A stretch of 64,000 bases of DNA. It comes from Burkholderiales bacterium PBB2 (lineage in GTDB: Bacteria; Pseudomonadota; Gammaproteobacteria; Burkholderiales; Burkholderiaceae_C). Both the position numbers and the translations under genes were made by a program. Location of the stretch: contig NKIM01000009.1 in the NCBI GenBank assembly GCA_002255955.1, positions 1 to 64,000 of the forward strand. The letters are read 5' to 3'. Shown in pieces: positions 9,011 to 18,548 of this stretch. Numbering within the stretch: position 1 is the first letter of the stretch; the number at the start of each line of letters is the position of its first letter. The notes below the pieces were generated by a model that made no database searches, was not told where the DNA came from, and was given only the letters and a program-made list of their open reading frames with translations.

Positions 9011-9488
9011 GCGCAGCCTCGATATCGGCGCTGATCTTCTCGGGTGCGTCATTGGGCGCATAGCGCTTGATGACCTGGCCATCGCGGCCGACCAGGAACT
9101 TGGTGAAGTTCCATTTGATGCCCTCGGTGCCCAGCAGACCGGGCTTCTCAGACTTGAGCCACTGCCACAGAGGGTGGGCTTCGGCGCCATTGACCTTGAC
9201 CTTGGCCATCATGGGAAAGCTGACGCCGTAGTTCAGCTGGCAGAAGGAGGCAATCTCGCTGTTCTCGCCGGGGTCCTGGCCGCCGAATTCATTGCTGGGA
9301 AAGCCCACCACCACCAGGCCCTGGTCGCGATAGCGCTGCCACAAGGCCTCCAGGCCACCGAACTGGGGCGTGAAACCGCAGGCGCTGGCGGTGTTGACGA
9401 TCAAGAGCACCTTGCCGCGCTGGCTGGCCAGGTCGGCGGGTTTGCCGTCGATGGAGAGGGCCTGAAAGTCGTAGACGCTGGCGGCCAT
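9000..9488 (-). CDS. Glutathione peroxidase family thiol peroxidase
   Basis: A 162-residue thioredoxin-fold peroxidase that reduces hydroperoxides. The catalytic cysteine sits in NTASACGFT (Cys37), and the partners are the Gln in the FGG region and Trp/Asn in KWNFTKFLV. VGFPSNEFGGQDPG is the family signature. It is the cysteine, not the selenocysteine, type, so thioredoxin is the likely reductant. AAGGA precedes ATG 9488 at good spacing. Confidence 0.93.
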   Translation of the reverse strand: MAASVYDFQALSIDGKPADLASQRGKVLLIVNTASACGFTPQFGGLEALWQRYRDQGLVVVGFPSNEFGGQDPGENSEIASFCQLNYGVSFPMMAKVKVNGAEAHPLWQWLKSEKPGLLGTEGIKWNFTKFLVGRDGQVIKRYAPNDAPEKISADIEAALKA

Positions 9489-9528
9489 GGCGAGGTTCCT
9501 TGTGATTCTTGGGAGGCGGAAATTCGCC

Positions 9529-10431
9529 TCAAGCCTGCATGGTAGCCGGGCTGGCCGGCGCTTGCTGAGCCGGCTTTTGCGAGCGCTCCAGGGCCGAAAG
9601 CAGGGCAGCCGCCAGGATGCAGGCGCCGCCCACCGCGGTCTTGAAATCCAGCTGCCCGCCGCCCAGCCACAGCGCCGACAAGGCCGCCACCGGCACCTCG
9701 ATCAGCATGACGATGGCGGTGACATTGGCCGGCAGACGCCCGGCGCCGTACTGCAGCGAGAGGTTGGACAGACAGAACAGCACGGCCATGCCCGCCAGCG
9801 GCAACAACCAGCCGGCATGCGGCAAAGCCGGCCAGGCCACCAGGCCCGCGCCCGCCATGGCCGCCGCCGCGCCGCCGGCCACAAACACCCCGCCACTGAA
9901 CATGGCCAGGGCCCGGGCATGGGCGCCGCGGGCCGCCTCGCGGCGCAGCATCACATTGTTCAAGGCAAAGCAAAAGCCACCGAACAGGCCCAGGCCATCG
10001 GCCAGGCTGCGCGGCCAGGGCAGGCCGCCGCCCTCGGGCGCCAGCACAAAAGCCGCGCCGCCCAGGGCCAGGGCCATGCGCAGGCCGGCCAGCAGGGTCA
10101 GGCGCTCACCCAGGATCAGGCGCGCCAGCAGCACCGCCCACAGCGGCATCAGATAGAACAGCAGCACCACACGCAACACATCGCCCAGGGCCACACCCCA
10201 GTTGAAGGCGGTGTTGGTCAGGCCGGCCGCCAGCATCACCACCCAGAGCGAGGGCGTGCCCAGGAACTCACGCCAGGCCTGGCGCTGGCTGAAGGACACG
10301 GCCAGCAAGGACAGCAGGTAGAGGCAGACCGTGGTCCACAAAGGGTGCAGGCCGGCCGCCTGGAACTGGCGAAAGGGCCACCAGGACAGGCCCCAGACCA
10401 GGGCGTTGAACATCAGAGCAAGAACGGGCAT
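9529..10431 (-). CDS. EamA/DMT family transporter
   Basis: A 300-residue inner-membrane protein with ten hydrophobic segments arranged as two EamA repeats (NALVWGLSWWPFRQFQ at the N-terminus; SLQYGAGRLPANVTAIVMLIEVPVAA in the second half). This is the drug/metabolite exporter superfamily. The substrate cannot be told from sequence. A second in-frame ATG lies six codons in and no clear ribosome-binding site marks either. Confidence 0.85.
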   Translation of the reverse strand: MPVLALMFNALVWGLSWWPFRQFQAAGLHPLWTTVCLYLLSLLAVSFSQRQAWREFLGTPSLWVVMLAAGLTNTAFNWGVALGDVLRVVLLFYLMPLWAVLLARLILGERLTLLAGLRMALALGGAAFVLAPEGGGLPWPRSLADGLGLFGGFCFALNNVMLRREAARGAHARALAMFSGGVFVAGGAAAAMAGAGLVAWPALPHAGWLLPLAGMAVLFCLSNLSLQYGAGRLPANVTAIVMLIEVPVAALSALWLGGGQLDFKTAVGGACILAAALLSALERSQKPAQQAPASPATMQA

Positions 10432-10802
10432 GGCAAGGAGAGCGGGCCGCGGTCAGGGCGGCCGAGACGGGTCGGAATGAGGGAGAGGGAGGCGGCCGCG
10501 GGCGCAGCTTTCATGACAAGCCGGCGACGCACCGCGGCAGGAGGGCCAGGCGAACACAGGCTCGGTTGGGCGGCCGCAACATGCCGGGAAAAAAGGACTG
10601 GAAAGCACCGAAAACAACTGGCAAGAAGACCGCTCGCCAGCCAACAATGCCCAGGGTTTATAGCATGGCGAAACAAGGCCGCCTGGCTTTCAATCGCAAG
10701 CAATCTGCAGGGGGCGCTTCACCCACTTGAAGCCACCGTCTGCCCGTCCGCAACGCTGAGTTTTTCTTGTTGTTGTTGTTCGCTACAAAGGGAGAGTCTT
10801 CC
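10432..10802. other. Intergenic region between DMT transporter and SGNH hydrolase genes
   Basis: No gene is supported. The right end holds a TTG/TTGTTG-rich tract (about 10761-10780) and a GGGAGAG ribosome-binding site at 10790-10796 serving a TTG start at 10803. No terminator or clear promoter was recognised. Confidence 0.4.
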
Positions 10803-11738
10803 TTGGATCATCTGGCCTGCTTCAAGCCGGGGGACCTGTCGTCCACCTCGGCGCCCGACCTGACAAGCTACCGCTGGCGCCTGCTGGCCCAGGGCGACTC
10901 CTGGTTCTCCACCTCAGCCGCCAAGCTGAACGCCCATGCCAATCTGCTCCAGGAGATGGTCTTCAAGGCCCCGGCCTGCGCGATCAATTGCGCCGGCTCG
11001 GGCGAGGCGCTCAGCCATATGGTGGACCTGGAATCGGCTGCCGATTTCGTCAGCCTGCTCAGCGACGATGGCGCGCCGGTCTGGGACGGTGTGCTGCTTT
11101 CGGTCGGCGGCAATGACCTGATCGCCGCCGCCCAGACCCCCGCCCATGCGGCCGACGGCAGCGATGTGCCCCTGCACCTGCGCCTGATCCGCCACCAGAC
11201 CGAGTGGGGCGCCCCATCCGCCGGGGTGGCCCGTTATTTTTCCGAGCCCGGCTGGCAGACCTACAGCGACTACCTGCGCACCAACGTCCGCCACCTACTG
11301 ACCCTTCGCGACCAGGGCCCCTCGGCCGGCAAGCCGGTCTTCATGCACTGCTATGCCGTGCCCATGCCGCGCCCGGCCGGCGCTGACGACAGCGGACTGG
11401 GTGCCTCCGGCCCCTGGCTCTACCCCGCCCTCAAGGCCTATGCCCTGCCCAGCGCCGACTGGGCCGCGGTCAGCCGCCTGATGGTCTTCCACCTGGCCCA
11501 GCTGCTCAAGAGCATGGCGGCGGACAAGGAGCAGTTCCCAGGCCTGCATGTGTTTGACTCGACCACCGTGCCCCTGGCTCCGGCGACACCCGGCACCAGC
11601 GGCAGCAGCGGCGACTGGCACAACGAGATCCACCTGAACCACAGCGGCTGCTTCAAGATCGCCCGCGCGTGGTCGGAGCACATCGAGGCCGTGCTCAGCG
11701 GCGTCAAGACCGTGGAGCCGGTGCGCAAGCGGACTTGA
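10803..11738 (+). CDS. SGNH/GDSL-like hydrolase domain protein
   Basis: A 311-residue protein with SGNH blocks in order: block I AQGDSWF with Ser33, block III VGGNDL, and block V DWHNEIHLNH supplying the catalytic Asp and His. SGNH enzymes hydrolyse esters of lipids or sugars. No export signal is seen. The start is a TTG (10803) six bases after GGGAGAG; an upstream TTG would only add an odd leucine-rich stretch. The substrate is unknown. Confidence 0.75.
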   Translation: MDHLACFKPGDLSSTSAPDLTSYRWRLLAQGDSWFSTSAAKLNAHANLLQEMVFKAPACAINCAGSGEALSHMVDLESAADFVSLLSDDGAPVWDGVLLSVGGNDLIAAAQTPAHAADGSDVPLHLRLIRHQTEWGAPSAGVARYFSEPGWQTYSDYLRTNVRHLLTLRDQGPSAGKPVFMHCYAVPMPRPAGADDSGLGASGPWLYPALKAYALPSADWAAVSRLMVFHLAQLLKSMAADKEQFPGLHVFDSTTVPLAPATPGTSGSSGDWHNEIHLNHSGCFKIARAWSEHIEAVLSGVKTVEPVRKRT

Positions 11739-11769
11739 TCCAGGCTCCCCGGCGGGGCCAAAAAAACAA

Positions 11770-11802
11770 ATCCCGCGGCAGGCGAAGTGCTTGCCGCGGG
11801 AT
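11770..11802. terminator. Bidirectional rho-independent terminator
   Basis: Perfect 11-bp stem ATCCCGCGGCA / TGCCGCGGGAT with an 11-base loop, an A-run on the left and a T-rich run on the right. It lies between the convergent SGNH and LplT genes and can serve both. Confidence 0.88.
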
Positions 11803-11838
11803 TGTTCTTTTGCAGCTCAGCGTCGTTTCAGCGTGGGC

Positions 11839-13119
11839 TCAGTGGCACTCGTCGCAACGTGCCAGCACCAGCAGGCGCTCCACCTCTTCGCGGTGCTCGA
11901 CGCAGTTGCGCTCATGCCAGCGCTTCACCAGCCACATGGTCACGGCCACGATCAAGCCGAGGATGGAGATGGCGATATAGGCCGACAAGCCGATGCGGGT
12001 CATGCCGGTGTAGAGCGCGCCCAGGCCGAGGATGCAGGCCTGCTCGTTGAAGTTCTGCACCGCGATGGAGCGGCCGGCTCCCATCAGGTTGTGCCCGCGG
12101 TGCTGCAGCAGCGCGTTCATGGGCACGACCAGGTAGCCGCCGATCATGCCCAGCACGATCAGGAAAGGAATTGCCGCCCACAGATGCGTGATGCCGTTCA
12201 GCACGATGATGAGCACGCCCATCAAAATACCCAGCGGGATGACCTTGGTCGCACGGTCCAGGCGCATGTAGATGGAGGCCACCACGGCGCCCACCGCCGT
12301 ACCCACCGCCACCACGCCGCCCAGATTGGAAGCCTGCGTGGTGCTGTAACCCAGGGCCAGCGCCGCCCACGAGAACACGATGATGCGCAGATTGGCCGAC
12401 ACGCCCCAGAACAAGGTCGTGGTGGCCAGGGAGATCTGGCCCAGCTTGTCCTGCCAGAGGCGGGAGTTGCAGGAGGCGAAATCACGCACCAGCTCCACCG
12501 GGCTGTGCGCCAGCGGCTGCAGCGGCGCCTGGGTGCGCGGGATGCTCAAATTGAACACCGCGGCGATCACATAAAGAATCACCAGGCTGCTGATGGCGGC
12601 CTCGGGCGCGGTGTCGATGCCGGTGGTGATGAAGGGCATGTCCAGGCCCAGCAAGATGGGCGACAGATGCGGCCCCACCAGCTGTCCGCCGAGCAAAATG
12701 CCCAGGATGATGGACGCGATGGTCAGGCCTTCAATCCAGCCATTGGCCTTGACCAGCTGCGAAGGCGGCAGAAGCTCGGTCAGGATGCCGTACTTGGCCG
12801 GCGAATACGCCGCCGCCCCCAAGCCCACCACGGCATAGGCCAGCAGCGGGTGGGCGCCGAACAGCATCATCAAGCAGCCGAAGATCTTGATCAGGTTCGA
12901 ATAGAACATGACCTTGCCCTTGGGCACCGCGTCGGCAAACGCCCCCACAAACGGCGCCAGCACCACATAGAACAGCGCAAACATCGGGCCCAGGGCCGGA
13001 ATCTGCCAAGCCGGCGCTGCCGTGCTCTTCAACAACTCAATGGCGCCGACCAACAAGGCCTGGTCCGCCAGCGAGCTGAAGAACTGCGCCGACATGATGG
13101 AAAAGAAGCCTTTTTTCAT
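11839..13119 (-). CDS. lplT: Lysophospholipid transporter LplT
   Basis: A 426-residue MFS protein that flips lysophospholipids across the inner membrane for re-acylation. The N-terminus MKKGFFSIMSAQFFSSLADQ and segments such as AAYSPAKYGILTELLP and ANGWIEGLTI are typical of LplT. About 12 hydrophobic segments are visible and the length is normal. The acyltransferase/acyl-ACP synthetase (aas) that is often linked is not in the window. It is divergent from alr. Confidence 0.88.
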   Translation of the reverse strand: MKKGFFSIMSAQFFSSLADQALLVGAIELLKSTAAPAWQIPALGPMFALFYVVLAPFVGAFADAVPKGKVMFYSNLIKIFGCLMMLFGAHPLLAYAVVGLGAAAYSPAKYGILTELLPPSQLVKANGWIEGLTIASIILGILLGGQLVGPHLSPILLGLDMPFITTGIDTAPEAAISSLVILYVIAAVFNLSIPRTQAPLQPLAHSPVELVRDFASCNSRLWQDKLGQISLATTTLFWGVSANLRIIVFSWAALALGYSTTQASNLGGVVAVGTAVGAVVASIYMRLDRATKVIPLGILMGVLIIVLNGITHLWAAIPFLIVLGMIGGYLVVPMNALLQHRGHNLMGAGRSIAVQNFNEQACILGLGALYTGMTRIGLSAYIAISILGLIVAVTMWLVKRWHERNCVEHREEVERLLVLARCDECH

Positions 13120-13321
13120 GAACCCAATCGGTACTGCGGGGAAATGTCGAGCAATGAGCGAGACGACGGATGCACGCCGGCGGTCAAGCTGGGACGGTTG
13201 ATTCCGGGTTTTCCCCAGGCTGCGGCCACGCCCGTGGCCGCGCCCGGTTTATAGCACGCAGCACTTTCACCGAACTTTTGCCATCCCGAGAAGCACAGGC
13301 GCGGGTGCCACAATATCGGGC

Positions 13322-14437
13322 ATGCCACGTCCGATCGAAGCCCTCATCCACCTCCCCCACCTGGCCCACAACCTGGCCCGCGCCCGCGCCTGCGCGCCAG
13401 ACGCGCAGGTCTGGGCCGTTGTCAAAGCCAATGCCTACGGCCACGGCATCGAAAACGTCTTCGAGGCCTTCCGGGCCGCCGACGGCATTGCGCTGCTGGA
13501 CCTGGACGAAGCCCAGCGCGTGCGCGCCCTCGGCTGGCGCGGGCCCATCCTGCTGCTGGAGGGTTGCTTTGAAACACGCGATCTGGAGCTGTGCTCTCGC
13601 CTCAAGCTCTGGCACGCCGTGCACTGCGAGCAACAGATCGACTGGCTGGCCATGCACAAGACGCACGAGCCGCACCGCGTGTTCCTGAAAATGAACAGCG
13701 GCATGAACCGCCTGGGCTTCACCCCGCAAGCCTTCCGCGCCGCCTGGACCCGGCTCAACGCCCTGCCCCAGGTGGACGAGATCTCGCTAATGACCCACTT
13801 CTCCGACGCCGATGCCCAGCGCTTCGGCCAGGACGGCATCGCCCACCAGGTGGCCGCCTTCCAAACGGCTACCGCTGACCTGCCCGGTGAGCGCTCACTC
13901 TCCAACAGTGCCGCCACGCTGCGTTACAACCAGCTGGGCCATGTGCGGGCTGACTGGGTGCGCGCCGGCATCATGAGCTACGGCGGCGTGCCCGATTACC
14001 CCGAGCATGACGCCGCACACTGGGATCTGAAACCGGGCATGAGCTTGCGCGCCAAGGTCATTGGCGTCCAGCAATTGCAGCCCGGCGACACGGTCGGCTA
14101 CGGCAGCAGCTTCACCGCCGACAAGGCCATGCGCATCGGCACCGTGGCCTGCGGCTATGCCGACGGCTACCCTCGCCATGCCGGCACCGGAACGCCGGTG
14201 CTGGTCGATGGCCAGCGCAGCCGCACGGTCGGCCGGGTCTCCATGGACATGCTGGCGGTGGACCTCAGCGATCTGCCCCAGGCCGGCTTCGGCAGCGAGG
14301 TCACGCTCTGGGGCCAGAGCAGCCGTGGCGCCGTGCTGGGCATCGACGAGGTGGCCAAGGCCGCCGGCACCATCGGCTATGAGCTGATGTGCGCGGTGAC
14401 CAAACGCGTGCCCGTCACCGTGGTGCACGGTGACTGA
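13322..14437 (+). CDS. alr: Alanine racemase
   Basis: A 371-residue PLP enzyme converting L- to D-alanine for peptidoglycan. The PLP lysine lies in [10 protein letters not shown] (Lys35). The C-terminal beta domain contains CGYADGYPR with the second catalytic Tyr, and [13 protein letters not shown] is the conserved substrate-site segment. The length is standard. The start follows the divergent region shared with lplT, and arfB follows 21 bases downstream on the same strand. Confidence 0.95.
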   Translation: MPRPIEALIHLPHLAHNLARARACAPDAQVWAVVKANAYGHGIENVFEAFRAADGIALLDLDEAQRVRALGWRGPILLLEGCFETRDLELCSRLKLWHAVHCEQQIDWLAMHKTHEPHRVFLKMNSGMNRLGFTPQAFRAAWTRLNALPQVDEISLMTHFSDADAQRFGQDGIAHQVAAFQTATADLPGERSLSNSAATLRYNQLGHVRADWVRAGIMSYGGVPDYPEHDAAHWDLKPGMSLRAKVIGVQQLQPGDTVGYGSSFTADKAMRIGTVACGYADGYPRHAGTGTPVLVDGQRSRTVGRVSMDMLAVDLSDLPQAGFGSEVTLWGQSSRGAVLGIDEVAKAAGTIGYELMCAVTKRVPVTVVHGD

Positions 14438-14458
14438 GGCCCACCAGGCGGGGCAGCG

Positions 14459-14866
14459 ATGAACCTCGCCTGGACACCCGCCGACTGGGAGCTGGATTTC
14501 AGCTTCATCCGCGCCAGCGGCCCGGGTGGGCAGAACGTCAACAAGGTGTCCAGCGCCGTGCATCTGCGCTTTGACATCCAGCGCTCGAGCCTGCCACCGC
14601 TGATCAAGCAGCGCTTGCTGGCTCTGTCGGACCAGCGCATCAACAGCGAGGGTGTGGTGGTCATCAAGGCCCAGGACTCGCGCAGCCAGGAGGCCAACCG
14701 CGCCGAGGCCGTGGCCCGCCTGCAGGAGCTGGTGCAAAGCGTGGCCCACACGCCCAAAGCCCGCAGGGCCACCAAGCCCACCTGGGGCTCGCAGCAGCGC
14801 CGCCTGGCCGGCAAGGCCTTGCGCAGCGGCGTCAAGGCGGGGCGGGGGCGGGTCCAGGGCGACTGA
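14459..14866 (+). CDS. arfB: Alternative ribosome-rescue factor ArfB (peptidyl-tRNA hydrolase, GGQ)
   Basis: A 135-residue protein that frees ribosomes stalled on mRNAs lacking a stop codon by hydrolysing peptidyl-tRNA. The catalytic GGQ motif is in ASGPGGQNVNKV (residues 23-25), followed by the usual SSAVHLRFDI. The C-terminal tail is rich in Lys and Arg (KARRATKPT..RRLAGKALRSG) and would enter the empty mRNA channel. It lies 21 bases behind alr and is probably co-transcribed. Confidence 0.95.
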   Translation: MNLAWTPADWELDFSFIRASGPGGQNVNKVSSAVHLRFDIQRSSLPPLIKQRLLALSDQRINSEGVVVIKAQDSRSQEANRAEAVARLQELVQSVAHTPKARRATKPTWGSQQRRLAGKALRSGVKAGRGRVQGD

Positions 14867-15007
14867 AACCTAGGGTTCACCCTCGGTGCGTGCAGCTGGG
14901 TCGGCGCAGTTTGCAGTTCGTCGCAGCCCTCTGGCCCGGGGCGGGCTGCTTGCGCACACTGGCTTCCATGGCAGCTCGCCATGCAAGCAAGACCGGAGCC
15001 CACCATC

Positions 15008-15424
15008 ATGTCCCTCAGCAACGAACTCGAACGCCTGGCCGAACTCCATCAACGCGGCCAACTGTCCGACGAAGAGTTTCAGCGCGCCAAGGAGCGGCTG
15101 TTGCAGGGTCAGGCGGCCAGCCCCGAAGCCGGTGCCCAGAACCGCAGCTCGTCCGCGGCCGACGCCGGCCTGGGCTCTGCCATCAACCGCCTGCAACGCA
15201 GCCGCGAGGAGCGCTGGCTGGGCGGCGTCTGCGGTGGCCTGATGGCCGTCAGCGGCACGGCCGCCTGGATCTGGCGCCTGCTCTTCCTGGCCTTGCTGTT
15301 CTGCCACGGCGCCGGCCTGATCACCTACCTGGTGCTCTGGCTGCTGGTGCCCGAAGCACCCAAGCCCGTCCCGGGCCTGGGCTGGCACAACGACGAGGGC
15401 ACTCGCAAAGCGCCCTCGCTCTGA
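15008..15424 (+). CDS. SHOCT plus PspC domain membrane protein
   Basis: A 138-residue protein. Residues about 5-35 form a short SHOCT-like helix pair (LAELHQRGQLSDEEFQRAKERLL). A PspC domain follows (RWLGGVCGGLMA), with hydrophobic segments AAWIWRLLFLALLFC and GLITYLVLWLLVP. PspC-type proteins relate to envelope stress; no psp partner genes are adjacent. ATG 15008, with GGAG upstream, was chosen over the longer frame beginning at 14981. Confidence 0.8.
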   Translation: MSLSNELERLAELHQRGQLSDEEFQRAKERLLQGQAASPEAGAQNRSSSAADAGLGSAINRLQRSREERWLGGVCGGLMAVSGTAAWIWRLLFLALLFCHGAGLITYLVLWLLVPEAPKPVPGLGWHNDEGTRKAPSL

Positions 15425-15432
15425 GCCCCGAC

Positions 15433-16149
15433 TCAATCGACGCGGAAGGCGAACTCCTGCTCGAAACGATGGTTGCCCGGGCAGACGTAATGCTCACGCA
15501 GCGTGCCATCCACCGCCGCCAAAAGCAGGCGGCGGGTCTTGGCATCCATCGCACCGCGCGCGACCAGCACTTCGATGGCCACCACCCGGCCCTCGCGCAC
15601 GGTGGCCAGGATCTTGAACACCGCCTCACCCGTCCAACTGACGGCAGGCAGCTCGGGCCGGGCCATCTGGGTGCAGACCATGCCTGCCTGGCGGATCGCT
15701 GGCTCGGCCACCGGCGGGTTCATGACCGGCTCGACCACGGCCGGCCGTGGGCTGAAGTCCACCACCGGCGGTCCGTCGTAGCGGGTCACGATGTCGTTGG
15801 GGCTGGGATCGCGCTGGATCACGAAGTCGGGTACGGGCACCTGGGGCGGCAAAGGGATGTCGCGCAGCTGCTGAGGCAGATTCACCGGCACCGGCTGCTG
15901 CACGGGGTCGGGTGGCTTGGGCGTGTCGATCAGCACCTGCACATCGGTCTTGGCCGGCGGCTTGGGCAGGCCGGGCCGGGCAAAGCCCTGGATCAGACCC
16001 ACCACCAGGGCCACGTGCACCAGGGCTGCAAAGCCCAAGCCGGTGTAGCGGGCCAGACCGGGCTGAGGCTTCAGCCCCGCGTCGAACACCGTAAAGGTGG
16101 TAGAGGACATAGAAGAGGAATCGAACTGCGGGGCATGCTGCGGAGTCAT
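15433..16149 (-). CDS. TonB family energy-transducer-like protein
   Basis: A 238-residue protein with one N-terminal membrane helix (YTGLGFAALVHVALVVGLI), a proline-rich periplasmic spacer (DTPKPPDPVQQPVPVN and following), and a C-terminal TonB-type domain ending in FEQEFAFRVD. TonB proteins couple the proton gradient to outer-membrane transport. No exbB/exbD lie beside it. ATG 16149 has AAGGA eight bases upstream; the frame continues further upstream without a better start. Confidence 0.78.
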   Translation of the reverse strand: MTPQHAPQFDSSSMSSTTFTVFDAGLKPQPGLARYTGLGFAALVHVALVVGLIQGFARPGLPKPPAKTDVQVLIDTPKPPDPVQQPVPVNLPQQLRDIPLPPQVPVPDFVIQRDPSPNDIVTRYDGPPVVDFSPRPAVVEPVMNPPVAEPAIRQAGMVCTQMARPELPAVSWTGEAVFKILATVREGRVVAIEVLVARGAMDAKTRRLLLAAVDGTLREHYVCPGNHRFEQEFAFRVD

Positions 16150-16411
16150 GAGAGCCATCCTTTCGATCAAAGCAAACGCGTCTTCAAGCCAGGGCCGCGG
16201 ATCCTCGGAACCGCCGGCCTGAACCCAGGCTAAAGACCCGCCCGCCCCGGCGTCAACGGCGAAAGCGGCCGTGCGCTGCGTCTGTGGCCGCACACAAACA
16301 AGCGTGGCCATGACCTCCGGGACCCTGGCGCCTCTGTGCCAAGCTCAGGGGTGCGCCGCCCCCGCTTTCGCTGCCGCAAAGCCCGTGGCGCCCATTTCTG
16401 GAGCGCCCACC

Positions 16412-17815
16412 ATGCCCGACACCCACACCGCAGCCCAGCGGCTTGAGCACGACAGCTTTGGCGACATCGCCGTGCCGGCCGATCACCTCTGGGGCGCGCA
16501 GACGCAGCGCTCGCTGCAGTTCTTCGCCATCTCCACCGAACGCCAGGCCCCCGAGTTGATCCATGCCCTGGTGCTGGTGAAGAAAATCAGCGCCCGCGTC
16601 AATGGGGAGTTAGGTCTGCTGAGCGCCGACAAGGCCGCGGCCATCGTCGCGGCCGCCGATGAAGTGCTGGCCGGGCGCTGGGCCGAGGAGTTTCCGCTCT
16701 CAGTCTGGCAGACCGGCTCGGGCACGCAGACGAATATGAACGTCAACGAGGTGCTGGCCAACCGCGCCAGCGAGCTGCTCGGCGGCGTGCGCGGACCGGC
16801 GCGGCGGGTGCACCCGAACGACGAGGTCAACCTCGGCCAGTCCTCCAACGATGTCTTTCCCACGGCCATGCACATCGCTGCCGCGCTGGCCATCGAACAT
16901 CAGCTGATGCCGGCCCTGGACGAGTTGCGCAGCCAGCTCGACCTCAAGGCCCAGGCCTTTGCCGACATCATCAAGATCGGCCGCACCCATCTGCAAGACG
17001 CCACGCCGCTGACCCTGGGCCAGGAGTTCTCGGGCTATGTCACCCAGCTGGCGCAAGGCCGCTTGCACCTGCAGGCCGCCCTGCCCCACCTCTACCAGCT
17101 GGCCCTGGGGGGCACGGCGGTTGGCACCGGCCTGAACGCCCACCCGGCCTTTGCCGCACGGGCCGCGGCCGGCATCGCTGAGGCGACCGGCCTGCCCTTT
17201 GTCAGTGCGCCCAACAAGTTTGAGGTGATGGCGGCGGCCGATGCGCTGGTGCACGGCCACGGCGTGCTCAAGACGGTGGCCGCCAGCCTGATGAAAATTG
17301 CCAACGACATCCGCTGGCTGGCCAGCGGCCCGCGCTGCGGCATTGGCGAGCTGCAGATTCCGGAGAACGAGCCGGGCTCCTCCATCATGCCGGGCAAGGT
17401 CAACCCGACCCAGAGCGAAGCGCTGACCATGATCTGCTGCCAGGTCTTCGGCAATGACGTGGCGCTCAACATCGGCGGCGCCAGCGGCAATTTCGAGCTC
17501 AACGTCTTCCGGCCCATGATGGCCCACAACTTCCTGCAAAGCGCCCGCCTGCTCAGCGACGGCGCGCGCAGCTTCGCCCGCCACTGCGTGGCCGGCATCG
17601 CGCCGCGACGTGCGCGCATCGAGCAGCTGCTGAACGAATCCCTGATGCTGGTGACGGCGCTGGCGCCGCACATCGGCTACGACCGGGCCAGCGCCATCGC
17701 CAAGCACGCGCATGCGCATGGCCTGAGCCTGCGCGAGGCGGCCCTGCAACTGGGCGAACTCAGCGGCGAACAGTTCGACCAATGGGTGCGGGTCGAGGAC
17801 ATGGTGGGGCGCTGA
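16412..17815 (+). CDS. fumC: Fumarate hydratase, class II
   Basis: A 467-residue homotetrameric hydratase interconverting fumarate and malate in the TCA cycle. The active-site motifs are all present: [42 protein letters not shown], and the superfamily signature [13 protein letters not shown]. The N-terminal [22 protein letters not shown] is typical for FumC. GGAG precedes ATG 16412; the longer upstream frame is not conserved in this family. Confidence 0.96.
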   Translation: MPDTHTAAQRLEHDSFGDIAVPADHLWGAQTQRSLQFFAISTERQAPELIHALVLVKKISARVNGELGLLSADKAAAIVAAADEVLAGRWAEEFPLSVWQTGSGTQTNMNVNEVLANRASELLGGVRGPARRVHPNDEVNLGQSSNDVFPTAMHIAAALAIEHQLMPALDELRSQLDLKAQAFADIIKIGRTHLQDATPLTLGQEFSGYVTQLAQGRLHLQAALPHLYQLALGGTAVGTGLNAHPAFAARAAAGIAEATGLPFVSAPNKFEVMAAADALVHGHGVLKTVAASLMKIANDIRWLASGPRCGIGELQIPENEPGSSIMPGKVNPTQSEALTMICCQVFGNDVALNIGGASGNFELNVFRPMMAHNFLQSARLLSDGARSFARHCVAGIAPRRARIEQLLNESLMLVTALAPHIGYDRASAIAKHAHAHGLSLREAALQLGELSGEQFDQWVRVEDMVGR

Positions 17816-17828
17816 TCTGAAGCGAAAA

Positions 17829-17860
17829 AAGGCGAGCCGCCCGTTCCGGGCGCTCGCCTT
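17829..17860. terminator. Rho-independent terminator between fumC and a convergent gene
   Basis: Stem AAGGCGAGC / GCTCGCCTT enclosing a second GCCCG/CGGGC pairing. On the minus strand it runs into TTTTTTCGC, so it ends the PEP-CTERM gene well. On the plus strand the T-tract is short. Confidence 0.8.
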
Positions 17861-17901
17861 GTGGCATTCAAGCGGCAGAAAAAGCCGCAGGCTTGTTTCG
17901 C

Positions 17902-18417
17902 TCAGGCCGCAGCACTGGCGCCGCGACGGCGGCGGCTCAACGCACCCAGCCCGGCCAGACCCAGGGCCATGTAGACGTAGGTGGCCGCTTCCGGCACCGC
18001 CGTGACGGAAAAGTTGATCGGGATCTCGATGCCCTGGCCGTCGACCACCTGCAGGTCGAAATGCTGGCCCTCAAAGAAATAGACGTTGAAGTGACCGGTA
18101 TCGCCGCCGCCCACATCGAACAGCAGGCCGGCTTCACTGAAGTAAGTGCCATCGTTGACGAACTTGTTGTCGTAGAGGAAGTTGCTGTCTTCCCCCAGCG
18201 GCACCAGGCCAAGGATGGTCTGGCCATTGCGCGTGCCGCTGATGCTGAGGATGTCCTCGGGCACCAGGGCGGCACCGCCGGTGGTCAGGGTGCCGGAAGC
18301 GGTCACGCCCGAGCCGCTGTAGGACCAGGCCCAGACCGTGTCCGCGTGGGCCAGGCTCGAGGCCAGCAACGCGGCACCACTCAGCAGCAGAGCTGCGGCT
18401 TGCTTGAACAATCTCAT
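17902..18417 (-). CDS. PEP-CTERM-like sorting protein (VPEA variant)
   Basis: A 171-residue exported protein. It has a signal peptide (ALLLSGAALLASSLAHA), a beta-rich body, and a C-terminal tripartite signal: VPEA, a hydrophobic helix (TYVYMALGLAGLGAL) and RRRR. This is the PEP-CTERM type processed by exosortase in exopolysaccharide-making bacteria. The canonical VPEP is VPEA here, yet the rest of the signal is intact. AAAGGA precedes the ATG. The function of the body is unknown. No exosortase is in the window. Confidence 0.78.
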   Translation of the reverse strand: MRLFKQAAALLLSGAALLASSLAHADTVWAWSYSGSGVTASGTLTTGGAALVPEDILSISGTRNGQTILGLVPLGEDSNFLYDNKFVNDGTYFSEAGLLFDVGGGDTGHFNVYFFEGQHFDLQVVDGQGIEIPINFSVTAVPEAATYVYMALGLAGLGALSRRRRGASAAA

Positions 18418-18470
18418 GACTTTTCCTTTGTTTCAAACGGCCTCACGGCCCGTGAGCACTCAACAAAAAA

Positions 18471-18494
18471 CCCCGGTCCCAAGGTAGGCCGGGG
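18471..18494 (-). terminator. Rho-independent terminator of the second PEP-CTERM gene
   Basis: On the minus strand CCCCGG, a 12-base loop and CCGGGG run into TTTTTTG, just past the stop codon of the gene at 18549-19205 and before the next PEP-CTERM gene. The two genes are therefore separate transcription units. Confidence 0.75.
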
Positions 18495-18548
18495 CTTGGA
18501 CATCGTCAAGCGGGCAAAGCCGGAGAGGGCTTGCCCGGGGGTCTGCGA

